Source: Amoebophrya sp. A120 (taxonomy: Eukaryota > Sar > Dinophyceae > Syndiniales > Amoebophryaceae). Taken from it: DNA of 64,000 nucleotides. The stretch spans positions 2,482,054 to 2,546,053 of the forward strand of contig CAJINV010000005.1 of the NCBI GenBank assembly GCA_905178155.1, written 5' to 3'. The position numbers and the translations under genes are program-made. Position 1 is the first letter of the stretch; each line of letters starts with the position of its first letter. The notes below the pieces were generated by a model, which had not been told where the DNA came from, ran no database searches, and saw only the letters and a list, made by a program, of their open reading frames with translations. Of this stretch, positions 45,111-55,497 are shown in pieces.

Positions 45111-47400
45111 ATGAAGGTTTCTCTTCTCGCAACGACCACGAGCCTCGCCCTGCAGGCCGTCGACCTGCATGCGCTCAAGGTTTATGAATTGCAACAGTAT
45201 CGTCCTCGTGCTGAAACTAACGACAAATTTTTAGCATAAATTGCATGACAAATTTATTTGAAAACCAGTTGTGAATGTGATGCAGAAGCAGATTCAAGTA
45301 AAAGTAGAAGCAGCTCTGTCATGCAACTGCAAGACTAAATTCAAAATTTTGAATATTTACGAACGAGTGCGATATTTTTGCACAGGATGAGGCTCTCACC
45401 AGCAACCAGCAGACCCCTGTCCAGGGCCAGCCAGCCAGCATGCCGGCCTTGGCCGCCTGCACTTGCGTTAATGCGAAATCGACGTATGCATCGGAATGAA
45501 TATGTTTACGGGTTGGGAAACAAAAACTTGTGCTGTTCTTTCGAATCAATATGAATATGTTGCAATGATGTAAAATACAAAGAAGTTTTGGTAGGGGTAG
45601 GGCACTGTAGCCTGAGCGAACTGCGAGCGTATAAATAGTTGTAAGGTGGGCACTGCGATTGGCAGCCGAGACCGAGATGTTTTTGGATATCATGCATTAG
45701 TTACAGATCACGATAATTCTGCACGAAGGAGAGGTTTAAGTGGGTACAACTTTCTCTCTCCCTTCCGCCCCGCCACGATGCATGACACTGCTTTGGAGAT
45801 GAGTCATGCCAGCCGAGCATGACAAACGTTGTTGCAATATCCCAGACCCAGGCAATTTTGCTGTCGATATTGGTACTGCCCTTGGCGAAGTCGGCACCGA
45901 TCAGAAATGGCTCACCCAGCAGGACGACGATACGGAATATGGAAAGCTCTACGCGTATTGTAATATTATCGTGATGCTGATGGTGATCTTTAACCTTATG
46001 TATCGTTCTTTCATTCTTGAATATGAATTATCAATTTCATATATGACTACATCGACATGAGTATCGGAGTTCAGTTAATTTTCATCTTTTTTCATCAAAC
46101 AAAGCAGCGTGTATAATTTTGAAAAAAACCTTAACCTATGAAATGTATTAACGACAGCTCCGGTGGCGACAACTACTTTGCAGGGGGCGTCAAGGACGCC
46201 AAGGGCTTGAACAACTACGGGGAGTTTTGTGCCGCCTGGGAAGACGTCACCGCGGACCTCAACGACGGCACCAACAGTGCAAAAGGAGTTGCCGGAATGA
46301 ACAAGGACTGCGCAGTATCACATGGAAAAAAGGACAAAAAATTAGGAAATCATATTTGCATGTGGAAAAACTACACAGCCTTCACCTTCAGACATAGATA
46401 GTGCGTAGTTTCTTTTTGATTTTGCATAATCTTTAAAAGTCAAAAAAATTTGAATTTCATGTTCCACCTTTTTTCCGGAGGATATGCAGACACTGCCACG
46501 CGGCCGAACTGGTGCAGCAAAAAATGGTGCTACGTCATATGGTCGCAAACTCAGGTGTTATAATCATCTCAACTGTTACAAAGAAAATGGGAGCTCAATA
46601 TTGTGGACCACCCGAGGTCGAGGAGAAAATGCACAATATTCTGTGTCTTGCATGACAGAGCCAAGATATTGTAACTACATCTGAGCGGGCTATACGTCAG
46701 ATTGGAAACGGAGACCCCCGGAACCGTCAAAATCGAGAGAGACCCGCTCGACAGCAACGCGCCGGGAAACCCCGTGGGTCCGGGCTGCACCGGGCTCAGT
46801 GACGTGACCTTCTCCAAGATATCCAGGAAGAAAATGTGTACGTGTTAGTGTAGGTGCCTTTTCAAAAGGCGGCAGAAATTGTGTGTGTGTCGCTCGCATG
46901 ACAGAAAAGACCTGTGATGCGTAGCTAGCATACGTGAAAACGCGACGCATGGGTTCTATGGATTGGCAAGTGTCGTGATTGTTCTTGGCATTTCTGCATC
47001 AGAGAAGTCTATACACCAGCACAGTTTTTGTTCTTGCATACCAGATCCAGGACAGCTACACTATGACTTGCTCAGGCGGAACAATCTCATCAGCTGGAAC
47101 GATTTTTGAATGTGATGCAAAACGCGAATCAGATTTTCTAGTCCTCGTGGTTTTTATTGGCATGACGAACTTGGTATCAAAGTCAAACAACTCTAAGCCG
47201 CACGGAAATTTTTACCCGTACAAAATCCTAAATCTGCCCTGCGGAGCTGCCGGGAAACGGAGCAGTTGACTTTCCTTCTGCAGCCATTTATGCATGACAG
47301 ATTTCATTTGGTTTATTTCTGCATTGTTCCACTTCAGATTGCTGCAGCTGAACACGGCATACAGATCTGGTACTCCTACCAGATGTGCGAAAAAGTCTAA
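45111..47400 (+). CDS. Secreted Cys/Trp-rich protein, tandem family member A
   Basis: Exons 45111-45179, 45386-45484, about 45875-45946, about 46156-46315, 46490-46537, 46700-46819, 47046-47061 and 47367-47400 (TAA), about 205 residues. The first exon encodes a signal-peptide-like MKVSLLATTTSLALQAVDL. Then CTCVNAKST (the CxCV motif), QDDDTEYGK, NNYGEFCAAWED, MNKDC, RPNWCSKKWCYV, a Pro/Gly linker, TGLSDVTFSK and SYTWYSYQMC. The same order occurs in the four following genes. Paired Cys residues and the signal peptide suggest an extracellular disulfide-bonded fold; function unknown. Most exons are only recoverable by removing introners. The third to fourth exon border is uncertain. Confidence 0.75.
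45180..45385 (+). mobile_element. Introner, family C, with GT-AG borders, 206 bp
   Basis: The intron opens GTTTATGAATTGCAACAGTA and closes GTGCGATATTTTTGCACAG, the family C TIR. Here the in-frame excision (CTCAAG to GATGAG) falls on canonical GT...AG. Confidence 0.75.
45485..45869 (+). mobile_element. Degenerate family A-like introner, 385 bp
   Basis: The right end CAGACCCAGGCAATTTTGC followed by GTCGATA is family A; the left end TATGCATCGGAATGAATATG is a weak match. The frame is kept with a 5-bp removal (ACG to ACTGCC). The middle may hold other inserted DNA. Confidence 0.55.
46316..46484 (+). mobile_element. Introner, family E-like, 169 bp
   Basis: TATCACATGGAAAAAAGG at the left pairs with CCTTTTTTCCGGAGGATA at the right. 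Near-TSD CGCAG/TGCAG. Removal joins MNKDC to RPNWC in frame. Confidence 0.8.
46538..46694 (+). mobile_element. Introner, family D2, 157 bp
   Basis: It starts TATGGTCGCAAACTCAGGTG and ends CATCTGAGCGGGCTATA. The TSD is CGTCA (46533-46537 and 46695-46699). It sits directly after the WCYV codons. Confidence 0.85.
46820..47040 (+). mobile_element. Introner, family E-like, 221 bp
   Basis: TATCCAGGAAGAAAATGTGT at the left matches the complement of the right end, which finishes TTCTTGCATA. Near-TSD CAAGA/CCAGA. Joins TFSK to the DSY block in frame. Confidence 0.75.
47062..47361 (+). mobile_element. Introner, singleton family, 300 bp
   Basis: TATGACTTGCTCAGGCGGAA at the left pairs imperfectly with the right end, CAGCTGAACACGGCATA. 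No clear TSD, but a 5-bp removal gives SYTWYSYQMC, matching the paralogues. Confidence 0.7.
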
Positions 47401-48509
47401 ACACTATGCGACGTCGTTCGGTGGTCAGAAGGAAGATCTTGGCGCGTGTCGGGATATCAAAATAAAGTACTACAGCTGACGAGGTTACTTGACGAGAAAA
47501 ATAAGGAGGCAATGGAATGAATTTCCTAGCATGTCACTAGATATTTTTCAAGCGACGTCGCACCAAATTTTTATGCAGAGGACCGATTTCGTGTCCGTAT
47601 CTTATTTTAAAGCGTGACTATAATTCAATTTTTCTATTGAAAAGAAAAGAAAATGAAAATGGGAAGAAATATACGACAACTCGTTGGCTGTCCTTCAGCC
47701 GATGTAAACAGCAAACAGAATAGCAGTTCAGCAACACGCCTGCAAAACGTGCCAAGACTTAGATAGACTAGCAACTGTGATTATGAAGATCACCATGTAA
47801 TTGATTGCCAAGCAATTGAAAACACGAACGACCATGGAAAAAATGCAGAACATCGGAAATCTAAATCCGTATTGCCATACAGAAATCAGTATTGCACATG
47901 AAAATCGTTTAACGATGAACCGTGGACAAAACAGGTTGTATGCTTTCACACCAAGAGAGGCCAAAGTCGACGCGGCGACCGCTTCCTGATACGAATACGG
48001 AGCGCATTTCATCGCATTTCCAACGCTTTCCGTTAAAGGTTTCTGACTGTCACAATGAGATTAGAGATGATCATTAGAGCGGAACAAAAGTAATCACACT
48101 ATTGAAATAGAAGATTTGGAGTTTTGCTTTATGTGACGATAGTTCGGAGGACCAACGGCGCGCAAGTACTTACTGCTTCCAGCCAAATTGCGTCGAGAGT
48201 GCAAGAGCAGTAGACCACGAGGGAGGGCGTAAAATTGTACAACCGCGCGACGGTGGAGGACACGACCGCTGTCTTCCACGGATTCTTGTTTTCTATTGCT
48301 TTTTCAGAGTTCTTTGAAGTGTAGGGATCTTCTGAACAATCATAGTATCGCTTGAACGGGACGATAAGAAAAAGAATAATTGCAAAGAGCAACACTGTTT
48401 GTCGTTGCCTTCCGGACCGCCAATCCAAGAAAGGTCTTTGCTACGGCGCGGAGGAAGGCAGCCGCTCCTCGTTCTCTTCGGTGTGTGGGTCTCAGGAAGG
48501 GTGAAACTC
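47401..48509 (+). other. Intergenic region
   Basis: About 1.1 kb, AT-rich, without long frames, RNA genes or introner ends. It includes the leader of family member B. Confidence 0.5.
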
Positions 48510-50016
48510 ATGGGGCGACCGAACCGCGTCCTTGCCCTCGGGCCCCTACTGGCGCTGCCGCACCAAACGACCTTGGCGATCCAACTGGACACGCCCCCAA
48601 CTACTGTGGGTGGAGTAGCGAAGGTGGCGGCAACATCTGCATCGCCTGCAAAGAAGATGAAATCCGGAGCCGCAAAGACCTCCAAGCCGACTACAGTGGC
48701 GTTAGCAGCTGTGAAAAAAACCGATAGTACGAGTGCATCAACCACGAAGGGGGCCAGTAAGCAGCTTCCGATCGTTGCAGCACCGAAGAAAAACCTCAGC
48801 CTCACACTGGTCGGAGGCCGTGCCGCGAAAAAGCAGAAAACTACAGCAGTCAAGAAAAAGGCGGTGGATCCAACCTGCAAGTGTGTCAACTGGAAATTAC
48901 GATCCTGTGCAAAGCTGTATCGTAAACTTGGAAATGAGTTGCACGTCTTCCTGCATGATGACCGATCTGTTCGTTTCCCTAAATGCGCATGACCTAGTAC
49001 ACAATTAGTGCGATACAACGCATTTGCAATGCATAGTTGGACCCCGATGACGATGGAACCCTTACTAACGTGGTAAAGAACAGTCCGAATGATCCTGAAA
49101 ATGCGGTTGCTGGCGGTACTATCCAATGTGCATGTGTAGTCTGGGTCGTCTGGAACAATAAACTTGTGATGCTCGTCAAGTGTGGTTGAGTCGGACACTT
49201 TCAAGTGGTCCCAAGCATGAATACTTTTTCTGACGTTGACTCGAACCTCCTTTGCCGGTCATCCAATGCAGATTCCTTCGAGAATTATGCAAGACACACA
49301 ATACAAGTTTCACATTATAGTTTGAGACTCAGACATACTTGCAATCCACAAGAACTCAGGAATGGATCACTCCGCAGAAGGACGACACAGAATACGGAAA
49401 AGTCATATCACACAGAAAAAAAGCTAGCACATCACGTTTGGAAGAATCATGCAAAAATTTCTCTTGCTCATGCTGAGCTCGAGCGCCACTAAATACTTGC
49501 TATGGTCCCTCCCATCAGACGTATTCTCGTGTACTCGTTTTTGCATATACAAGTCTGTCACTGCTGTGCTAGCTTTTATTTTCTCTCTGATAAGCTTACG
49601 TGAAAAAGTACAAGGGGGCCCCGAACTACGGCGAGTACTGTGCAGCGTGGGAGGATAACACGGCTACCACGCTCGGAGCGACGGACGCAGGGTTGATCAA
49701 CACAGCGACAGGGGTCGCACCGGAGACGACGGGCAAGAGTGGCATGCACGAGGACTGCGAGGGCACGGCAGCAACGCGGCCCAAGTGGTGTATGAAAAAG
49801 TGGTGCTACGTCCGACTGAATGGCAACGCAGCGAACACCGATCCCCACCAGAAAGACAACGGCAAGATCATCACGAAGCCGCTCGACAGCAACGCACCGG
49901 GGCAGCCAGACGGGCCCAACTGCGCTACCCTAAGCGATGTCACCATCTCCAAGTACCAGGACAGCTACGTGTGGTGGTCTTACCAGATCTGCGACGATGT
50001 AGCCGATCCGGCGTAG
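48510..50016 (+). CDS. Secreted Cys/Trp-rich protein, tandem family member B
   Basis: Exons 48510-48897, 49041-49119, 49356-49401 and 49609-50016 (TAG) give 306 residues. ATG 48510 opens a hydrophobic, signal-like N-terminus (MGRPNRVLALGPLLAL); upstream in-frame codons have no ATG. A long Ala/Lys/Thr-rich linker of about 100 residues follows, then CKCVNWK, DPENAVAGGT, EWITPQKDDTEYGK, PNYGEYCAAWED, MHEDC, RPKWCMKKWCYV, CATLSDVTISKYQDSY and WWSYQIC. The last exon codes the whole NYGEYC to C-terminal module without interruption, which gives the reference against which the broken copies can be read. Function unknown; likely extracellular. Confidence 0.8.
48898..49035 (+). mobile_element. Introner, family C, 138 bp
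   Basis: The left end TACGATCCTGTGCAAAG and right end TTTGCAATGCATA carry the family C TIR with TGTATCG/CGATACA inside. TSD not clear. The 5-bp rule gives a continuous frame (NWKYPDDDG). Confidence 0.75.
49120..49350 (+). mobile_element. Introner, degenerate family A, 231 bp
   Basis: It starts TATCCAATGTGCATGTGTAG with GTCTGGGTCGTCTGG inside; the right end CTCAGACATACTTGCAATCC is the decayed complement. Frame kept on removal (GGT to QEWITP). Confidence 0.75.
49402..49608 (+). other. GT-AG intron at the conserved YGK/Y position, 207 bp
   Basis: GTCATATC to GAAAAAG, joining TEYGK to YKGAPNYGEYC. All five tandem genes have an intron at or near this point, so it probably predates their duplication. 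Confidence 0.75.
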
Positions 50017-51219
50017 GAGCTGCGCACCTCATCTTCGGGTGAAGCAGAAGAAGAAGAGCTTTGATGCAGTCTGCAAATTTATACAAAAAGCGACGAAGAG
50101 TGGTATTTGCACATACAAAAAAAAACAAGTTTAGAAGCATAACGCTTGTTCGTGTTCGTAGGTTGGGTAAAAAGACCTACCAGATTGTCGCGCTCGCTTT
50201 TTTTGCAAAGGAAAACAATTAGATTAAGGACGACGTAGCAGTCCGCTTTTGCGGAAAATAAAACACAAAAGATTTCAGAAATTCAGCAAAGATGCTAAAG
50301 CCAGTCACAAAATAAACTGTATATTGTAATCGACGGGGGTACCATAAGTGCGATTACTCACGTTGCCAAGCAACAAACAGAAAGCATATTTATGCCTTGC
50401 CCTCGCCCGGGAGAAGCAAAGGTAAAGGATCTGCATGACGATGATAAAAAAGATACAGTTTGTCGACAAATGCATTGTACACATATTTTCACACGACAGA
50501 CACAGCAAGCCTGTGTCCTTTAACACACACCCACTTCACCTGACACCTGCTGGTGGTGTAACTCACACTCATGTTCTGGGTGCGCGTGCGCGGCTCGTGT
50601 GGTGGTGGTTCACCTCAGGCCGGTTTTCTGCTCGTCACGTCTTCCGGGCTAAGCAACGAAGAACGCAGGGGGCGGGCGAGAGGGAGAGCGACCACCTGCG
50701 GTCTCCCGCCGGGGGAGGGTGAACAAAGAGAAACAAGAGAGGAAAAGCTTGTGCTTCAAGTAATTCTAGTACTACAGCTACAAATTAAGAACACAATGTA
50801 TTACGTAACGCAACGCTTCACCCGCCGCGCTGACAGGACCTTCGAGGATTCATGTTTAGTACTTTGAACATGAGAAGGGTCACAAGAGAGTGGGTTCTCG
50901 TTTTGATAAGACATGCCGCTGCACACCAAACGTAGGTGGTCGCGAATAAAGACCTAGTAATCGAGTACGCACTTCATAAGGATACTACAAAAATGTCGTA
51001 CAAGCAAAGAAAACTCGGCCGCCGAGCGGCGTGCCGAGGAGGGGAAGCAGTAACTAATTTTTTGAGGACCTCTCTACAACAGTTCTAGCTGCTGCCTCCA
51101 CAGGAGCCGAGGCCGCCCTACTACTTATTTGCCCACGTAAAAAGGCGGCGCACACCATTCCGGAGCTGGAGCCATGTAGTTGGGGTTTTTATTGTTCTTG
51201 GTGTCAGACTGTCTCTGTC
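50017..51219 (+). other. Intergenic region
   Basis: About 1.2 kb with no coding frame supported, no introner ends and no RNA gene recognised. Confidence 0.5.
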
Positions 51220-54200
51220 ATGCGGGAACGCCGACCCAGCTTCGCAACCGCACCTCTCGGGACGCGAGTCGTGGCTGCGACCCTGCTCGTCTTAACCGGA
51301 TGCTCAGTTGGGTTGAATCTTCAGCACGAAACACGAACTCTGCGACAGTACGCGAACAAGAAAGCAGGAGGATCTAGTACAAGAACAGGCAGGAAGGTGA
51401 CCACGCATGCGACAGCACGGAGCAAGCGTGAAGCGAAAGTACTGAACGAAAAGACTACAAGGAAAAAATTCGACTTTCTGAAGTTCCTCCGGGACAAGCT
51501 GGGCGTCGGGTTGTTTTCGAAGGTTAACGACGTCAGCGCAGCGCAAAAGCGCGACAGCACCACTGGATCTGCATCGTTCTCAACGGGGGAGGAAGAACAA
51601 GAAGTGTGGCGCCAACTCGGAGAAATCATTACCCCAGAAAACTACCTTCGTACGCCGTTGGAGCTTAGTACGTTGACGCACGCAGCGAAACAGAGGCGAG
51701 CAGCAGCAGCGGAAGGAAGTAGTGACTCAACGAAGAAGAAAGCCATCGGAAAGTGCATGTGCGTCGGTCAGTCGGACTACGCCGATACGAAGCACGCTAT
51801 CACCAAGCCGGCCCACCAAGACTGGATATCAAATGTAAAAGTGTCTGGGTCTGGAAGGGTTGGAACTTGTGATGCGAACTCTGGCACACACAAAAATTTG
51901 TGTTGCATGAGCGCCAAAAGCTGTCCATTTCTTGGCACGCAAGTAGGAAGTTTCTCATGCGGGACAGGCATCATGAGGCGTGCTCAAAACCTGTGATGCT
52001 TTTGCCTGCATCAGACGCCACTTGCGTGATCCGAAATATGCATGGCAAATCTCAGAATTTTCCAGACCCAGACGTTTTTACATTTGATACTGGATCACAG
52101 CAAACAACAACGACTCCATCGCCCCCCATTGGCAGATATCCTGTGCAAAAGTATCGCACTCGTAGTAATCGCAGTCATGCGTGACAAATCTTGTTTCTTA
52201 GCGAAATCAGCATTACAAATTGCATTTTTCCTTCTGAAAAAATTTGTATTGCGATTTATACTAGTGCGATAATTTTGCAATGCATAGCAGAACGCCAACG
52301 GAACGCTGATAGGAAAATCGAAGTGGGGCGGCGAAAACAGCAACGACACCATCTACGGCCAACTATAACCCGCTCAGGTGTTACAATCTCAAACGTTACA
52401 ATAGAATATGGAAATCTGTGACGCAAGAGCGCATGATCTAGCCAATTCGCATAGGATTGCGCATGACAAGTTCCGGAGCTTCAAACCCCACTGCAATGTG
52501 GCGAAATTTGTATTGCAGAAAGTGGAACGCTCTGCGCGTCTGTGATGCTCATCATGCAACACAGCTCTCAGATTCTAATGTAACGTTTGAGATTGTAACA
52601 CCTGAGCGGGTTATACCAACTTTACGAGTATTTTTGTTTGATGTGGGTGTCGTGATCATTGAAAGATACACATGGTTCCCATCGCAGATTTGATCAATCA
52701 TCGACTGCGCAAATTAACTAAATGGACATGATGGAGGAATAAATGCAGCATTGAGTACCACAACTGCTACTGAGTTGGCAGAAAAAACATTGAAGAACTT
52801 CTGATCATCAAATACATGATCAGGCACAAGTACGGCGGGGGCCCTAACTACGGAGAATACTGCTTTGCCTGGGAGGATATAATGAAGCAGAACACGGCTG
52901 GTGGAATTATGGCCTGCTCTTGCTGAGACGATGACGATCGCAACTAGAACAATGATTATGATGCATGTGCCGGAGCGGAAATAAAGTGTTTTGCGTACTA
53001 GTGAAGCGTCTTCAAAGTAGCAGGGAGGTGCAGCTTCGCATTAGATTTTGTACGCATTGCAATGCGAATGTCTTGCCAAGGAGCGATGCGGATGACTTGA
53101 CACCAGATTATCAGAAGTAGCATGATCCGCACTCCATGATCCTGCATCCCAAATGGTTCCAAATGCGAAGATCGTTCGAGCTGGGCACCACGCCATAGTA
53201 CCCGACCACGCGTTTTACGGCAAGGCAGGCATCAACAAGCAGTGCAACGACACGATGAGGCGCCCCCGCTGGTGCGTGCAGGACTGGTGCTACCTGAAAC
53301 AAGCGGATCCCATGACCCCCGACGGCGAGATATCCTGTGTAGAAACGTCCCCACCCCACCCCCAGAGTTGTCATGCAAATCTGCATGCCAAAAAAGTTTC
53401 TCATGCGGACTGGTTGGTACTTTTATTGGGGCGACTTGCCGTGGTAGCGCTCGGCTTTTGTATGTGGAGGTCGCCGAAAGTGCTTCCTCGCCCACCCCCC
53501 GGGGAGGGGATCCTTGACCTGTGCCGCTGGGTGCGGGTGTCCACTACATGACGATGATGATGCGGAGCCCCATGAGAGCGAGAGCCATTTTCTAGTCGTG
53601 TTTTGGAATTTTTGACTCTAGAATCAGCATGATATGCCAGATCTGTGATGCTTCGGAACTAGCTAAACAGGATTACACTACAAGGACAAACTTGATGTCA
53701 TGCGAAACATCCGAAGCTGGTTGATTTGTCTAGTAGATTACCCATTTTGACTCTGGTGTGGAGACGTTTTTACTCAGGACGCGAGATACTGAAAACGGAC
53801 CCGAATACCGGACCGCAGTGCGACAATGTCGCAGACGTGGTATGAGAGTGCACAACTCCACCCCCTCCCCCTCATTTGTTGGGCATGAACATTATTACAA
53901 ACACCAGTACAGGTGGACGTGGACCCTGTGCATGACAAGCTCCTGCGCCGAGTGTAGTACTATTTGGATTTCCGGAACTGGTCATGCACGCGGTGCCACA
54001 AGGAAGCAACTGGATTTGAGTTTTTGCATGGCATCAAATGAGGGTGAGGGTGAGTTGGGCACTGTCATACGTGACGCTGAGCGGCTACAAAGACTCCTAC
54101 CTCTGGTACTCCTACGACTTCTGTTCCTATCATGGAAGCGTCAGGATTGAAATCGTCAGAGTTGAAATAAGTTGTAATGCATAAACGGGATGCCCGTTGG

Positions 54201-54459
54201 GTTGTGACCCAGTTTCCAACTGGCGCATGACAAATTTGGGTAGAACCGGCATCCAGTTTGTCATGCTGTTTGAGTAAGGAAGACGCCTTGTGTCATGCTA
54301 CTTTAGCAGCTCTATTTCTACCCCTCAACAGGCTTACAATCTACCTCCCTTGCCTACTCTGCAAGACAGGCATTTTGTGGGTTGCATTTTATGCATCACA
54401 AACTGTTTCAGTTTCAACTTTGACGATTTCAATCCTGACACTACCATACCTATCACTAG
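51220..54459 (+). CDS. Membrane-anchored Cys/Trp-rich protein, tandem family member C
   Basis: Exons 51220-51826, 52095-52136, 52292-52363, 52621-52628, 52831-52907, 53203-53330, 53787-53840, 54075-54127 and 54454-54459 (TAG) give 348 residues. An N-terminal signal anchor (VVAATLLVLTGCSVGL) follows a short basic tail. Then a basic linker, FDFLKFLRDKLGVGLF, ITPENYLRTPLEL, KCMCVGQSDYADTK, QDWITANNNDSIAP, NSNDTIYG, PNYGEYCFAWED, NTAGG, INKQC, RPRWCVQDWCYL, CDNVADV, GYKDSYLWYSYDFC. The N-terminal FLK/FLR and YLRTP blocks are shared with member D only, so these two are closest paralogues. One exon is only 8 bp in this model. Seven introners interrupt 1047 coding bases. Confidence 0.75.
51827..52089 (+). 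mobile_element. Introner, family A (subtype 4), 263 bp
   Basis: It runs TATCAAATGTAAAAGTGTC to CATTTGATA with the GGGTCTGG inner TIR. The TSD is CTGGA (51822-51826 and 52090-52094). Confidence 0.92.
52137..52286 (+). mobile_element. Introner, family C, 150 bp
   Basis: It starts TATCCTGTGCAAAAGTATCG; the right end is CGATAATTTTGCAATGCATA. The TSD is GCAGA (52132-52136 and 52287-52291). Only 42 bp of exon separate it from the previous introner. Confidence 0.92.
52364..52615 (+). mobile_element. Introner, family D2, 252 bp
   Basis: The left end TATAACCCGCTCAGGTGTTA and right end ACACCTGAGCGGGTTATA form an almost perfect TIR of over 35 bp. The TSD is CCAAC (52359-52363 and 52616-52620). Confidence 0.93.
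52629..52830 (+). other. Non-canonical intron before the NYGEYC block, 202 bp
   Basis: TATTTTTG to GCACAAG, joining LYE to YGGGPNYGEYC. Shifting by one base gives GT...AA. Member D has a similar junction at 59428-59679. Confidence 0.6.
52908..53197 (+). mobile_element. Degenerate introner, 290 bp
   Basis: It starts TATGGCCTGCTCTTGC and ends GGCACCACGCCATA, with a weak TIR. A 5-bp removal restores NTAGG joined to IDHAFYGKAG in frame, as expected from member D. Confidence 0.65.
53331..53780 (+). mobile_element. Introner, family B, 450 bp
   Basis: The left end TATCCTGTGTAGAAACGTCC pairs with GGAGACGTTTTTACTCAGGA. A 6-bp direct repeat GCGAGA (53325-53330 and 53781-53786) flanks it. The longest element here; about 170 bp longer than the copy at 3376. 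Confidence 0.88.
53841..54069 (+). mobile_element. Introner, CCCTCA-type TIR, 229 bp
   Basis: TATGAGAGTGCACAACTCC plus C-rich tract at the left; G-rich tract plus GTTGGGCACTGTCATA at the right. Near-TSD CGTGG/CGTGA. Joins NVADV to the GYKDSY block. Confidence 0.85.
54128..54448 (+). mobile_element. Introner before the last codons of member C, 321 bp
   Basis: It starts TATCATGGAAGCGTCAGGAT; the right end ATCCTGACACTACCATA pairs, with GATTGAAATCGTCA as the inner TIR. Removal leaves one or two codons before TAG. Confidence 0.8.
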
Positions 54460-55497
54460 ATGAAGAAGGGGGCTAACTTGTAACGCTGGTGCTGTCTACG
54501 GTATCCGTACTGCATTAAAGTGTTTGTTTCTCCTTATCCAAAAACGGATTGACGGGACGAAGGAAAAGGCAAACCACCGCGGAAGAGGAGCCTGAACCAC
54601 ATTACCCGCAACTACACCGTGGAAACTACTAGCGAGTTGGAGGAGTCGTTTGTTAGGAAGGGTTGTGATTGGTTTAAAACTCCATCGATCAGCCGAAAAA
54701 GCTGTGCGCGCTTGTCTCTTTGTACTTGTTAGAAAGAAGTGCTACGTACAACATCACGTTTCTGTTTCTAAATGCGTTTCCATGGCACCGACCAGCACGG
54801 CAGAGGCAGATCTGTTGCCGAGCAATGACAAAATGCACATAAATGAAAAAACTGGTTTTCTCAGCTGCGTTAGCGTTCTCACTTTTTGTGAGTTTTCTGT
54901 GAAAAAATACAAGCCTTGTCCTTGTGCGAAAAAAATAAAGTTTCTCAATCATTTTGCATCAGTCGCTACCGCTAGCGAAGCTTTAAGTACGCTCCTGCAC
55001 ATGAAGATGAACCAAGCCTGCAGGGGCGCTTTTGTGAATCCAAAGAAGTTGTTTGAGGGTGGTGCGAGAAGCAGGTGCGGGGATTCGTGTCATGGTTCTT
55101 TTACGCTGATAAAGCGCAGCACTAGCTGGATACGTGTCTTTGTCGTTCTCCTGGAATCTTCCGACACTATTGCGTTTTTACCGTTGTATGTTGTAACCAA
55201 AAATGCTTCCCGCCGCAAGAAGAACCATTCTCAGTCTGAAATGACCTGCAGGTACGGAACTTTTCTGAATTTCCCTTGTTAAAACCAAAACGCAGCGTAC
55301 AAAAGACAGAATGTCATGCTCCCAGCATGTAGTTCCATTGAACCGCAAAGAGTGCCGCAAGCGGAGGGGATGCGGTGCCGGCTGCGAGCGACGTCGTGAT
55401 GCCCTGGTCTCTGTAGCGGGCTGATGATCTACTTCGTGGTCTGTCAGAACAAATAAACGCGAGCAGAATAAATAGCAGATACCGGCGGGAGAGGAAG
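54460..55497 (+). other. Intergenic region with an unassigned open frame
   Basis: About 1 kb. A frame 54650-55282 (210 codons, first ATG 54781) is open, but its Cys/Lys/Phe-rich translation matches nothing I know and has no family block. It may be chance. Confidence 0.4.

Noticed and set aside
48293-49204. Long minus-strand open frame (303 codons)
   Set aside because: It is a shadow of member B and its introners; the plus frame has family motifs and the minus frame has none.
54650-55282. 210-codon open frame as a gene
   Set aside because: No ATG in a good context near its start, no domain, no splice partner; kept only as a remark on the intergenic region.
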